From: Solibacillus isronensis
GTDB taxonomy: Bacteria; Bacillota; Bacilli; Bacillales_A; Planococcaceae
NCBI RefSeq assembly: GCF_023715405.1
Contig: NZ_JAMBOC010000006.1
Location: 82,785 to 146,784, forward strand
DNA: 64,000 bases
Reading direction: 5' to 3'
Made by a program: the position numbers and the translations under genes. The notes under the pieces were generated by a model. It was given only the letters and a program-made list of their open reading frames with translations, made no database searches and had not been told where the DNA came from. Shown one piece after another: positions 35,044 through 43,572 of the stretch (positions within the stretch are counted from its first letter, which is position 1; each line of letters starts with the position of its first letter).

Positions 35044-36564
35044 TTAAGCGTTAGCTGTTTCTTTTTTCATTGTTTTGTTTTTAGCAAGGTTAACGTGCCA
35101 AGATAGAGCTTCCTCTAAGATATGAGGAGTGTGCGCGCCGCCAGTTGCTTCGTAAGCGCGGTTATAGTAATCCCATAACTGCTCTTTGAAATCTGGGTGA
35201 GCACAGTTTTCGATGATTAATTTTACGCGCTCTTTTGGAGCAAGTCCGCGTAAATCAGCGATACCTTGTTCAGTTACGATTACGTCTACATCGTGCTCAG
35301 TGTGGTCTACGTGAGAAACCATTGGTACGATTGAAGAAATCGCGCCGCCTTTTGCGTATGATTTCGTTACGAAGATACCAAGACGAGCGTTACGTGCGAA
35401 GTCACCAGAACCGCCGATACCGTTCATCATTTTAGTTCCTGAAACGTGTGTAGAGTTTACGTTACCATAAATATCCAACTCAAGAGCAGTGTTGATTGAG
35501 ATTAAGCCCAAACGACGGATAAGCTCTGGGTGGTTAGAGATTTCTTGTGGACGTAAGCAAATTTTATCAGCATACTTTTCTAAGTTGCCGTAAACTTTTT
35601 TCTGTAATTCTTCTGTAAGTGTAATAGAAGTTGCAGCAGCAAAGCGTACTTTACCAGCATCAATTAAGTTGAATACTGCATCTTGTAATACTTCAGAAGC
35701 AACTACCAAGTTTTCGAATTCTGCATCAGCAAAGCCGTCTAATACTGCGTTTGCTACAGAACCTACACCTGATTGTAATGGCATTAATTCATTTGTTAAA
35801 CGACCCGCTTTGATTTCAGAACGGAAGAAGTCTAATAAAATGTTTGCCATTGTTTGTGTTTCCTCATCTGGAGGAACGATTAATGAAGGAGCGTCTGGCT
35901 CTTCAGAGATAACGATTGCTTTAATTTTAGCTGGATCTACTTTAATACCGATTTCACCGATACGTTGCTCAGCATTTGTCATTGGAATCGCGTCACGCTT
36001 ACCTTGTTCACCTGGAACATAGATATCGTGAATACCGATCAATGCTTCTGGATGAGAGATATTTAATTCGATAATAATGTTCTCAGCATATTCAGCGAAG
36101 ATTGGTGAGTTACCTACAGAGTTTGATGGGATAATTAAGCCGTCTTCTGTAATTGCAACTGCTTCTAAAATTAAGTGTTTAATAGGACCGATAATTCCTT
36201 GACGTACTAACTCAGCATTGTGAGAAAGGTGTGCGTCTACATAAGAAATTTCGCCTTTGTTTACTAAACCGCGCATTACCGCATCCCCTTGGAAAGGACC
36301 GCGTTTGTTAATAACACCAGCAGCAGCTAAGTAGTTATCAACTTCAGGACCTAATGAAGCCCCTGTATATACATCAATTTTAAATTTTTCGTTTTTAGCG
36401 CGCTCTACTAATGCCATTGGTACAACTTTAGCATCACCTGCGCGAGTAAATCCTGACATCCCTACTACTGTGCCATCTTGGATTAAAGCAGCAGCTTCTT
36501 CAGCAGATACAACTTTATCTAATAATTGTTTTAAACCTAAACGTTTCTCAACTCGTGGATCCAT
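35044..36564 (-). CDS. succinate/acetate CoA-transferase (acetyl-CoA hydrolase/transferase family)
   Basis: A 506-aa class I CoA-transferase of the AarC/Cat1/ScpC group, which moves CoA between succinyl-CoA (or propionyl-CoA) and acetate. The N-terminal domain has GMSGFTRAGDAKVVP (about residue 34). The C-terminal half has the catalytic Glu in LVVASEVLQDAVFNL (about residue 290) and the GIGGSGDFARNA oxyanion/CoA loop (about 390). AGGGGAGG precedes the ATG. A cre-like site upstream and a LytTR regulator next to it suggest control by carbon overflow. Codon use suggests high expression. Confidence 0.9.
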   Translation of the reverse strand: MDPRVEKRLGLKQLLDKVVSAEEAAALIQDGTVVGMSGFTRAGDAKVVPMALVERAKNEKFKIDVYTGASLGPEVDNYLAAAGVINKRGPFQGDAVMRGLVNKGEISYVDAHLSHNAELVRQGIIGPIKHLILEAVAITEDGLIIPSNSVGNSPIFAEYAENIIIELNISHPEALIGIHDIYVPGEQGKRDAIPMTNAEQRIGEIGIKVDPAKIKAIVISEEPDAPSLIVPPDEETQTMANILLDFFRSEIKAGRLTNELMPLQSGVGSVANAVLDGFADAEFENLVVASEVLQDAVFNLIDAGKVRFAAATSITLTEELQKKVYGNLEKYADKICLRPQEISNHPELIRRLGLISINTALELDIYGNVNSTHVSGTKMMNGIGGSGDFARNARLGIFVTKSYAKGGAISSIVPMVSHVDHTEHDVDVIVTEQGIADLRGLAPKERVKLIIENCAHPDFKEQLWDYYNRAYEATGGAHTPHILEEALSWHVNLAKNKTMKKETANA

Positions 36565-36605
36565 GAATAAATCCTCCCCTAATAAGTTATTTAATCGTTT
36601 GATAA

Positions 36606-36629
36606 ACAGAAAATTTTGTAATTTTCTGT
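36606..36629. promoter_or_regulatory. AT-rich palindrome in the CoA-transferase leader
   Basis: ACAGAAAATT/AATTTTCTGT, perfect 10-bp arms around TTGT, about 42-65 bp upstream of the start codon. Could be an operator or an mRNA stem. Confidence 0.4.
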
Positions 36630-36679
36630 GTTTTTCACCAGATAGTAAACCGGCATTTATGCTAATATTATCATCAAAT

Positions 36680-36718
36680 TGTCACATTTACTTCACGCCC
36701 AACATAAAAGCGCTTAAA
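36680..36718 (-). promoter_or_regulatory. putative CoA-transferase promoter with upstream cre
   Basis: On the minus strand GTGACA (36685-36680) is a -35 candidate. ATAAAAGCGCTTAAA at 36704-36718 matches the CcpA cre WTGNAANCGNWNNCA at all but two specified positions and lies about 19 bp upstream of that -35, the place where CcpA activates overflow genes such as ackA. The -10 box is not clear. The rest of the 36565-36899 interval has no ORF. Confidence 0.5.
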
Positions 36719-36859
36719 AGGTGATTATTAGAGAAATTTAACGTAAAAAAGAGATAAAAAGTATATTGCGTGTGAAGTTACCTAGTTACTCGTTTAGCAA
36801 ATATGCACAATTAAGGAAGGGAGAATAGGTCAAAAGGTCAGGTGGAGGAGGCAGAAAGT

Positions 36860-36892
36860 AAAAAAGCGACTCGTATGTACGAGTCGCTTTTA
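36860..36892 (-). terminator. terminator of the LytTR regulator gene
   Basis: AAAAGCGACTCGT/ACGAGTCGCTTTT stem followed on the minus strand by a T-run. Confidence 0.9.
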
Positions 36893-36899
36893 AATAATT

Positions 36900-37550
36900 T
36901 TAGAATCCTAAAGAACGGCGGAAGTAGCTAGCATAGCGTTGGCTTACAGGAATACGTGTGCCGTCTTTCATAATTAATAGGAAAGTTGAATGTGAATCTG
37001 GTTGGATTTCATCAATGTAATCGATATTAACAATATAAGAACGGTGGCAACGGATGAACGAATCAGGAGCTAAAAATAACTCTAAGTCACTTAAGTTCAA
37101 ACGGTGATATCCTTCACGGTGCATCGTTTTTACAAATGTTTTACGCAATTGTGTCTCAAGATAAATTACTTGATTGTGTTTAATTGGGTACCAGCAGTCA
37201 TCAATTTTTACTGTAATATAATTAGTTAAAAATGGAGAAGGTTTTTGAGGGAAGATAGCTGTAATAGCACCTTTTGTTTCACCTTCTTCAATGAGAGGAA
37301 TACTCATTCCGTAATAAGGAACTCCGAATACATCCGATTCAATGTATGAATTGATTTTTTGACCATACGTTAAAGCTTTGTACGCAGCTGAACCTTCTTT
37401 AATCGGGTCACCTGGTTTGATTTTTAAGTCTACTTTTTTGCTGGGCTGATAATATAAATACTCATTTGTATCTGAAATAGCAATTGATGTATTCTCAGGG
37501 AAAAATTCTTTAATGACTTCCATAATTTCTTCTATTTGTCTTGGATCCAC
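36900..37550 (-). CDS. LytTR-family transcriptional regulator with N-terminal sensory domain
   Basis: A protein of about 216 aa. The C-terminal half (about 112-216) is a LytTR DNA-binding domain (VIYLETQLRKTFVKT...SFIRCHRSYIVNIDYI). The N-terminal 105 residues are not a response-regulator receiver: there is no phospho-acceptor Asp. They look PAS-like (IAISDTNEYLYYQPS, then YYGMSIPLIEEGETKGAITAIF), suggesting direct ligand sensing. GTG at 37550, 8 bases after AAAGAGGTG, is preferred over an upstream in-frame ATG. Its neighbour is the CoA-transferase gene, a plausible target. Confidence 0.85.
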   Translation of the reverse strand: MDPRQIEEIMEVIKEFFPENTSIAISDTNEYLYYQPSKKVDLKIKPGDPIKEGSAAYKALTYGQKINSYIESDVFGVPYYGMSIPLIEEGETKGAITAIFPQKPSPFLTNYITVKIDDCWYPIKHNQVIYLETQLRKTFVKTMHREGYHRLNLSDLELFLAPDSFIRCHRSYIVNIDYIDEIQPDSHSTFLLIMKDGTRIPVSQRYASYFRRSLGF

Positions 37551-38137
37551 TTTATAACACCTCTTTATAAGCATTTTATACAATTATGAACTATTTTACT
37601 ACATATTTAAAGAAATTGGGTTGGGAAGATTTTTTAAAATGAAAAATATTTTTTGTGGATTTAAAAAGGGCCTTTTTTTATGGAAAATATAATGAAAAAA
37701 TAGCGTGAAAATTACTATGGTAAAAGAGTATGATTAGGTGAAATAAGCATTTTTTAAATTCCTTTATTTCTATAAATGGAAGTAACCTAATAATTTTGTC
37801 CTAGGTTAATTGTTAAAATTAGGTTGAAAGCAAAACTTGTAATATGGTAATATTCACTATAGTTACTAATAAAATGTACTAATATGCGGAAAACAATGCA
37901 TACTATAATAGTATAAATATAAAAATGAATAAATAATTACTTTGCTTAATAAAAGAATTTCTACTATAGAAATTTCTTATGATTAATATAATGTTATTAC
38001 TTATTATGAAATGCAGTCTGGCAGATGTAAGGAATATAACCAATCTGCAGAATTATGACAATTTCTTGTACATTTGTATTAGGCTTGTTTTTCTGATAAG
38101 TAATAGAAGGTCATTCTGAAGAAAGATGGGGTAACTT
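37551..38137. other. long divergent AT-rich regulatory interval
   Basis: About 590 bases between two regulator genes, without a credible ORF. AACCTAAT-a-ATTTT (about 37793) and AAAATTAGGTT (to about 37825) form an inverted repeat around CCTAGGTT, giving repeated CCTAA/TTAGG units. Several TATAAT-like boxes occur (for example near 37905). A binding region for either regulator is likely but unproven. Confidence 0.4.
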
Positions 38138-38932
38138 ATGCAACTACATCAATATTCAATCTCGGAAACAATTTCAAAACGGTATTTTCAAGAGATTGAC
38201 AATATCAATCAATATGCTGGTATCGAAGATTTTTTTGTTCTGGAATCTCGATTAATTTTTGAAGTTTATCATTTAGAAGTAGCAAAAGCAAAGAAGACAT
38301 TACACGAAATTATAGACATATTATCCGCACGCTTCGGAAAACAGGTCATTAAAGTAGTGCGCTCGTATTTTGTTACGTTATCCTCAATTGTTGCCCGTAA
38401 GCTTTTAGATAATCAAGTCCCTTCTAAAAAAGCATTTGCCTTCAATTTAGCATGTGCAGATATGATTGAAAACAAGATGAAGGATGCCGAGTTTCTGCAG
38501 TTTGCAGATGACTTAATCGATTTTTATGTGTACTTTATTGCGGACCGAAAGCAGCCTACGTTCCGTCACCAAACAGTAAACAAAGTAATTATGTACATAA
38601 ATGATGAGCTGGAAAATGATTTAACAGTTGAAAGTATTGCAGCAAACTTCCATATTAGTACGAGTCATTTATCGCGTATTTTCCGTGAGCATGTAGGTAT
38701 CACTTTAGTTGAATATTTAAATGTTCGCCGTGTAGAGGAATCTCAATATTATTTACGCCATACGAATAAAAGTATTACGTCAATTTCAGATCAATTCCAT
38801 TTCTGCAATCAGAGTTATTTCACTAGAATTTTCAAGAAATACACAGGTGTAACACCTAAACATTTCCGTGATGAACTGCATCATGAGTTTTTCCGATTTG
38901 AAATTCCTGAAGTAGAGTACCAAAGTATTTAA
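38138..38932 (+). CDS. AraC-family transcriptional regulator
   Basis: A 264-aa protein. The C-terminal 100 residues hold the two helix-turn-helices of AraC/XylS proteins: SIAANFHISTSHLSRIFREHVG (about 165-186) and ISDQFHFCNQSYFTRIFKKYTGVTPKHFR (about 214-242). The N-terminal 150 residues are all-helical in appearance, with no cupin motif, and I do not recognise them. It is monocistronic. The target is unknown; the large intergenic region upstream probably contains its own control site. Confidence 0.85.
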   Translation: MQLHQYSISETISKRYFQEIDNINQYAGIEDFFVLESRLIFEVYHLEVAKAKKTLHEIIDILSARFGKQVIKVVRSYFVTLSSIVARKLLDNQVPSKKAFAFNLACADMIENKMKDAEFLQFADDLIDFYVYFIADRKQPTFRHQTVNKVIMYINDELENDLTVESIAANFHISTSHLSRIFREHVGITLVEYLNVRRVEESQYYLRHTNKSITSISDQFHFCNQSYFTRIFKKYTGVTPKHFRDELHHEFFRFEIPEVEYQSI

Positions 38933-39047
38933 TACTTGCAAGCCTAATAGCGCGTATAATAATCCCTTGAATGTAGGGCAGATTAGTTAATTTAAATTCT
39001 TTATTCTTCGTTCAGCTGAAAGTTTCAGAAAAAAAAGAATAATATAT

Positions 39048-39092
39048 GAAAACTCTGCATGGTATATATTATTACATGTAGAGTTTTTTATT
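39048..39092 (+). terminator. terminator of the AraC-type gene
   Basis: AAAACTCTGCATG/CATGTAGAGTTTT hairpin with a T-rich tail. Confidence 0.75.
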
Positions 39093-39221
39093 TTATAACT
39101 AGTTTGTGCCTTTAAGATTTTCAAAATTGCATTATCAATTAAGCTAGTTTTATACTAAACAAAGGTTGGAAAATAGATTGCATTTAATGAGAACATGCAA
39201 TCAGTATGTAAGGAGAGAAAA

Positions 39222-39476
39222 ATGAAAAAATATGAGAGAGCGATCTCACTCGTTTTAGTTGCAGGAGCTAGTTTAACCGCATTATTTTTCATTGTGAAAC
39301 AAAATATGGAAGCGGCCATTTTAGCTATGACGATTATGTTTACGTTTACGAATTTTTTCCGTTCACGTACCTTTAAAGAAAAGGGTCATGAAAAAGAAGC
39401 AAAATGGATGCAGAAGATGTCGATGATTTTTGCGGTTTTATCAATTATTGTTTTATTTATTATTGTCACAGGATAA
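39222..39476 (+). CDS. small two-helix membrane protein
   Basis: An 84-aa protein with two hydrophobic helices (about residues 8-26 and 62-82) and a central helical region MEAAILAMTIMFTFTNFFRSR followed by a basic/acidic loop. I do not recognise a family. AAGGAGAG 5 bases before the ATG at 39222 supports translation. It is 25 bp upstream of the carboxypeptidase gene on the same strand and is probably co-transcribed with it. Confidence 0.6.
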   Translation: MKKYERAISLVLVAGASLTALFFIVKQNMEAAILAMTIMFTFTNFFRSRTFKEKGHEKEAKWMQKMSMIFAVLSIIVLFIIVTG

Positions 39477-39501
39477 AAATAGAAAAAGAAGGCGAAATGG
39501 A

Positions 39502-40392
39502 ATGAACAGAAAAGCAAACAGAAAAAGTCCGATCGCAATGATTGTATCCATTTCAATTGTTATTTTAATCGCGATCTTAGGGTCTATTTATTATAAATTT
39601 GAAGTAGCACAATCTGCTACAGAAGAAAAATCTGTTGAACCAACTGAACTGGAAAATGAAGAGACGCAAAATAAAACAAACGAAACGGAAGAACCGGTGA
39701 AGCCACAAGATGAAAATGTTGATGATCTGGCTTCTTCAGAACAAAACGGTGAAAATCCTTCGACAAATTCCGGGGAGCAGCCAATTAAACAACCTGCTCA
39801 AGAAACCCCACCCGCTACGGAAGAAGTAGCGCTGGAAAATGGATACATTGTTGGCCAAAAGCCTGCAACAGAACCTACTTTTGTAAAAGGGGTTTTAATT
39901 GCGAATAAGAAAAACCCCCTTCCTTCTACGTACAATAAAGGGGAAGATCCAAAGGCGCGTGCCGCTTTTGAAAAGATGGCAAAAGCTGCGATGGAAAATG
40001 GAATAGAGCTCGTTGCTTTTAGTGGTTTCCGTTCTTACGAATATCAACAAACACTCTACGATCGTTATGTGAAGCGAGATGGGAAGGAAGCGGCAGATCG
40101 CTATAGTGCAAGACCAGGGTATTCCGAGCATCAAACTGGACTCGCTTTTGATATTGGGGAAAAGAGTCGTGAAGATTTGTGGCTGACAAATGAGTTCGGC
40201 GACACTGAAGCAGGGCAATGGTTGGCACAAAATGCCCATAAGTACGGGTTCATTTTACGATATCCAAAAGGAAAAGAAGAAATTACAGGATTCATGCATG
40301 AATCATGGCATTTCCGCTATTTGGAAGGCGAACTTGCGACAAGAGTATTTGAAGCAGGCGTAACGTTGGAAGAATACTTAGGGATACAATAA
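39502..40392 (+). CDS. D-alanyl-D-alanine carboxypeptidase, M15B (VanY-like)
   Basis: A 296-aa protein: an N-terminal membrane helix (about 11-32), an acidic Pro/Thr/Glu-rich linker to about residue 115, then a VanY-type peptidase domain. Zinc and substrate motifs are seen: SGFRSYEYQQTLYDRYV, GYSEHQTGLAFDIG (zinc His and Asp) and ESWHFRYL (catalytic Glu and zinc His). It trims the terminal D-Ala of peptidoglycan stems outside the membrane. There are no van regulatory genes, so a housekeeping rather than resistance role is likely. Confidence 0.92.
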   Translation: MNRKANRKSPIAMIVSISIVILIAILGSIYYKFEVAQSATEEKSVEPTELENEETQNKTNETEEPVKPQDENVDDLASSEQNGENPSTNSGEQPIKQPAQETPPATEEVALENGYIVGQKPATEPTFVKGVLIANKKNPLPSTYNKGEDPKARAAFEKMAKAAMENGIELVAFSGFRSYEYQQTLYDRYVKRDGKEAADRYSARPGYSEHQTGLAFDIGEKSREDLWLTNEFGDTEAGQWLAQNAHKYGFILRYPKGKEEITGFMHESWHFRYLEGELATRVFEAGVTLEEYLGIQ

Positions 40393-40410
40393 TAAACTGA
40401 TTTATAAACA

Positions 40411-40449
40411 AAAAAACCAATTTTCTCCCTAGAGAAAATTGGTTTTTTA
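40411..40449. terminator. bidirectional terminator
   Basis: AAAAAACCAATTTTCTC/GAGAAAATTGGTTTTTT perfect stem between the carboxypeptidase and cardiolipin synthase genes, which converge. Confidence 0.92.
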
Positions 40450-40507
40450 TTGTGCGCAAAAAGGGCTTTCAATTCACCTAATATACTTTCAGCTCAATTT
40501 CATTTCC

Positions 40508-41974
40508 CTATAGTATCGGTGATAATAAACGGGAAATGGATTCTTTGAACTTAATAAAACTGGAGCGATTTTTGTACAGTTCAAATGTAAGCTCTGAGCA
40601 GTCTAATATATCACTTTCGAATATTTCGGCAAGACGGTGTGCCAATACTCTGTCATAAATAAGGGCGTTCACTTCAAAGTTTAAACTAAAGCTCCGCACA
40701 TCAATGTTTGCAGTACCGACTGATGCAATTTCATCATCCACAACAATCATTTTGGCGTGAATAAAGCCTTTCTCATAATGATACACTTTTGCACCTGCTT
40801 CAACGAGTGGCCCTACGTATGAATAAGTCGCCCAATAGACAAACATATGGTCAGGTTTATTTGGAATCATAATCCGCACATCGAGGCCGGATAGGGCTGC
40901 GATTCGAATAGCGTCAAAGAAAGATTCATCTGGAATGAAATACGGGGACTGTATGTACACGTATTTTTTTGCATTCGTAATTAAATGCAAATAGTTGTTT
41001 TTAATTACTTCCCATTCTGTGTCAGGACCACTTGAAATAATTTGGAGAGCTGCCGTTCCTTTTTGAGGGATAATCGGAAAATAACGCTCTGCATAGCAAA
41101 TATCATTTTTTGCACTTGCTTGATTCCAGTCCAAAATGAAGCGAGTCTGTAAGGGGTGGACTGCGCTTCCTTCAATACGTAAGTGTGTATCGCGCCAGTA
41201 GCCGAATCGATCCGATAAACTTAAATATTCGTCCCCAACGTTAAATCCTCCGATATAGCCGATACGACCGTCTATTATGGAAATTTTTCTATGATTTCTA
41301 AAGTTTAAGCGTGGATTGATGAGTGGTAAAATCGAAGGGAAAAATACTTCTACTTCACCGCCAGCTTCGATCAGGTCTTTAAAATGCCGCTTCCGCACTC
41401 CGCGCGAGCCCATTTCATCAAATAGTACTCTTACTTTTACGCCTTGTTTCGCTTTTTTTATTAAAGCATTTACAATGCGTTGCCCCAAGTTATCCAGTTT
41501 GAAAATATAGTATTGAATATGAATATGGTTTTTCGCATGTTGAATATCATTTATAAGTGCTTCGAACTTGTCACTGCCATCATCGAAAATCTTCACATCG
41601 TTATCCTGTGTCAGGACAGCGTTATTTGTTTTTAAATTCATATAAATGAGATGATTATAACTTTTAATATGTTCTGCACGTAGTTCCAGTTCATTATTCT
41701 CAATTGCTTCAATCTGATAACTAATCAGTTGTTCAATACCGATATCTTTTCTGCCATCCCACCGGAATAAGTGCTTTCTTCTCAATTGTCTTCCTAATAG
41801 TAAATAGAGGAAAAATCCAACAAACGGTAAGAAAAAAAGAACGAGCAACCATGCCCAAGTCGATGAAGGCTTTTTGCGCTCAAGAAAGATGACGGTCAGG
41901 GCAAATAGAATATTTATAAACATAATAAGTGGTACCAGAATGGAACTTTGAATAATTGCGCCCAAAAGATTCAC
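40508..41974 (-). CDS. cls: cardiolipin synthase (phospholipase D family)
   Basis: A 488-aa membrane enzyme that condenses two phosphatidylglycerols to cardiolipin. Two N-terminal helices (about 9-28 and 39-59) precede two PLD catalytic motifs, HRKISIIDGRIGYIGGFN (about residue 228) and HAKMIVVDDEIASVGTAN (about 403), both with complete HxKxxxxD. GTG start with GAAAGGAAAG upstream. It is a single gene. Bacillales often carry several paralogues; which one this is cannot be told. Confidence 0.95.
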   Translation of the reverse strand: MNLLGAIIQSSILVPLIMFINILFALTVIFLERKKPSSTWAWLLVLFFLPFVGFFLYLLLGRQLRRKHLFRWDGRKDIGIEQLISYQIEAIENNELELRAEHIKSYNHLIYMNLKTNNAVLTQDNDVKIFDDGSDKFEALINDIQHAKNHIHIQYYIFKLDNLGQRIVNALIKKAKQGVKVRVLFDEMGSRGVRKRHFKDLIEAGGEVEVFFPSILPLINPRLNFRNHRKISIIDGRIGYIGGFNVGDEYLSLSDRFGYWRDTHLRIEGSAVHPLQTRFILDWNQASAKNDICYAERYFPIIPQKGTAALQIISSGPDTEWEVIKNNYLHLITNAKKYVYIQSPYFIPDESFFDAIRIAALSGLDVRIMIPNKPDHMFVYWATYSYVGPLVEAGAKVYHYEKGFIHAKMIVVDDEIASVGTANIDVRSFSLNFEVNALIYDRVLAHRLAEIFESDILDCSELTFELYKNRSSFIKFKESISRLLSPIL

Positions 41975-42017
41975 CTACTTTCCTTCTTTCTTTTCATTAT
42001 AGCCTATGGAAGCAAAA

Positions 42018-42051
42018 CAAAAAAAGAAACACTTCAAGCGAGTGCTTCTTA
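42018..42051 (-). terminator. terminator of the DUF1963 gene
   Basis: AAGAAGCACT/AGTGTTTCTT on the minus strand followed by TTTTTTT. Confidence 0.8.
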
Positions 42052-42056
42052 CTGTT

Positions 42057-42857
42057 TTAATATTCCTCAACATGGAAGTAAATATCCGAGAAATCACATT
42101 GTGCTAATTTTTTTGAGTTAATAAAGAAGCTGATAATCCCACTATCTCCCCACATAATATTTTGCTCATCGTTTGAAATGATTTGCAGTAATAATGTGTC
42201 GTAGTGCTGTAGATAGGGCGACGTTTTTCTGAAGTCCTGATGTATAAAATATGGATAGCCGCCAATTTTATGTTCTGCCGCTAAATAACTTTCCAAATAT
42301 ACATCCTGAAATGAACGGTCATCCAATGTAATGGGTGCATCCATTATTTCAGGTTTAAAATAATTATTTAAACGGTAATCCATTGCTGACACCGGTTCAA
42401 ACTGTGTTTTTGGAATGAGCTTCATCTCCTGCTGAATCGGGAAACTGCCGATGTTTACGTCTTCTAAATACGTGAAATCATGAATAAATTCATTATAGTG
42501 AACTTGATCAGGTATATATTGGACTTTAAAATAACGACATTCCGAATGTGATTTTTCCCTTTCATAACATTGTTGTGGAATATAAAATTGCAATATACCA
42601 TCTTGTGGAAATGGATGGTCAAGCTGAATCTCCGCAAAGTTAAGCTGTGCCAAAAATAGCATATAGCGATTGTGATTGTCTTTAGGGTGTTCCATTTTAT
42701 TTGTTAGAAAAGGAAGGCCGGCAAATTTACTTTCATGTAAAAACGCAGGTTGTTTCACCGGTTTTAAAATTGCTACTTGTTCAGCAGAATGACTTAAACT
42801 TGTATGAAAATGGATCAATTCTTTTGGGATATAAATATTTTTTTCTATATGTGACAT
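42057..42857 (-). CDS. DUF1963/YwqG-family protein
   Basis: A 266-aa cytosolic protein of the YwqG family: AGLPFLTNKMEHPKD and MLFLAQLNFAEI near residues 47-72, and the family's DSGIISFFI-type segment (here MWGDSGIISFFINSKKLAQCDFSDIYFHVE) at the C-terminus. Function in the family is unknown. In B. subtilis ywqG neighbours a WXG100/polymorphic-toxin locus; no such genes occur here. AGGAGGAAC precedes the ATG. Confidence 0.82.
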   Translation of the reverse strand: MSHIEKNIYIPKELIHFHTSLSHSAEQVAILKPVKQPAFLHESKFAGLPFLTNKMEHPKDNHNRYMLFLAQLNFAEIQLDHPFPQDGILQFYIPQQCYEREKSHSECRYFKVQYIPDQVHYNEFIHDFTYLEDVNIGSFPIQQEMKLIPKTQFEPVSAMDYRLNNYFKPEIMDAPITLDDRSFQDVYLESYLAAEHKIGGYPYFIHQDFRKTSPYLQHYDTLLLQIISNDEQNIMWGDSGIISFFINSKKLAQCDFSDIYFHVEEY

Positions 42858-43339
42858 TTGAAGTTCCTCCTACTGAAGTAACATCTATTTGAAATGATGA
42901 ACTAAAAGCCCGTACGGACGAAAATTTGTTTATTCCTAATCGGAATTACTTCACAAAAATGGTTATGATATTTTCAATATTTCCACTTGTAATTTTTGTT
43001 AAACGTAGTGGGAAATATAATGCAATTCATTTTAACTACACGCACAAAATAAAATTATTAAATAACATGTATTCGAGAAGATTATGTAAATTAATTCAAA
43101 AGTAATTATAAAATTTACAAGAAAAAATTTTTTCTCTAAAATAAATTTATCCAGGTTTATTATTGTTAAAAAACGGTTAAGTTTAATTATGTTTTAGATT
43201 TGTCACAAAACAGGAAAGAAAAATAAGATTTTACGTGGTAATATATGAAGTATTAGAAGGTCTGACCTTATTAATTTGAAACTTTTAACATGAAAAATCG
43301 TTATATATATTAACAAAGGAAAGTTTGAGGTGTAATCAA
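42858..43339. other. long AT-rich interval
   Basis: Contains the DUF1963 promoter side and the upstream region of the 45-aa gene. The perfect palindrome AAGGTC-T-GACCTT lies at 43257-43269, about 70 bp before the small gene, and could be an operator. Nothing else recognisable. Confidence 0.35.
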
Positions 43340-43477
43340 ATGGCGAAAGAGATTGATTTAAAGCGTATTGTTACAAACTTATCAAAATTAGGTGTTACGG
43401 CGACAGTTACGAAATCTCGTCTTGAGCTTTTAAAAGTTTTAACACCACCAACACAAACTCCACAAGCGCAAAATTAA
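43340..43477 (+). CDS. 45-aa basic small protein
   Basis: A short gene: ATG at 43340 preceded by GAGGTG with 8-base spacing and closed by TAA at 43475-43477. The peptide is MAKEIDLKRIVTNLSKLGVT... with an amphipathic helix-turn-helix-like body (VTKSRLELLKVL) and a Pro/Gln/Thr tail. It has its own upstream region and terminator. It resembles small conserved Firmicutes proteins (I have an uncertain memory of an Lmo0850-type family), but no function is known. Confidence 0.65.
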   Translation: MAKEIDLKRIVTNLSKLGVTATVTKSRLELLKVLTPPTQTPQAQN

Positions 43478-43535
43478 TGAAAATCAGGTGTGATGAAACC
43501 CTGTTTTTCATACCTTATTTTCATCTGAAGCAATA

Positions 43536-43570
43536 GAAAAAGGACCCGCGGAATGCACGGGTCCTTTTTG
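43536..43570. terminator. bidirectional terminator
   Basis: AAAAAGGACCCG/CGGGTCCTTTTT stem between the 45-aa gene and the convergent rodA-like gene. Confidence 0.92.
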
Positions 43571-43572
43571 TT

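Noticed and set aside
42965..43105. 46-codon plus-strand ORF in the AT-rich gap
   Set aside because: No ribosome site before the ATG, low-complexity AT-driven composition and no terminator of its own; likely chance.
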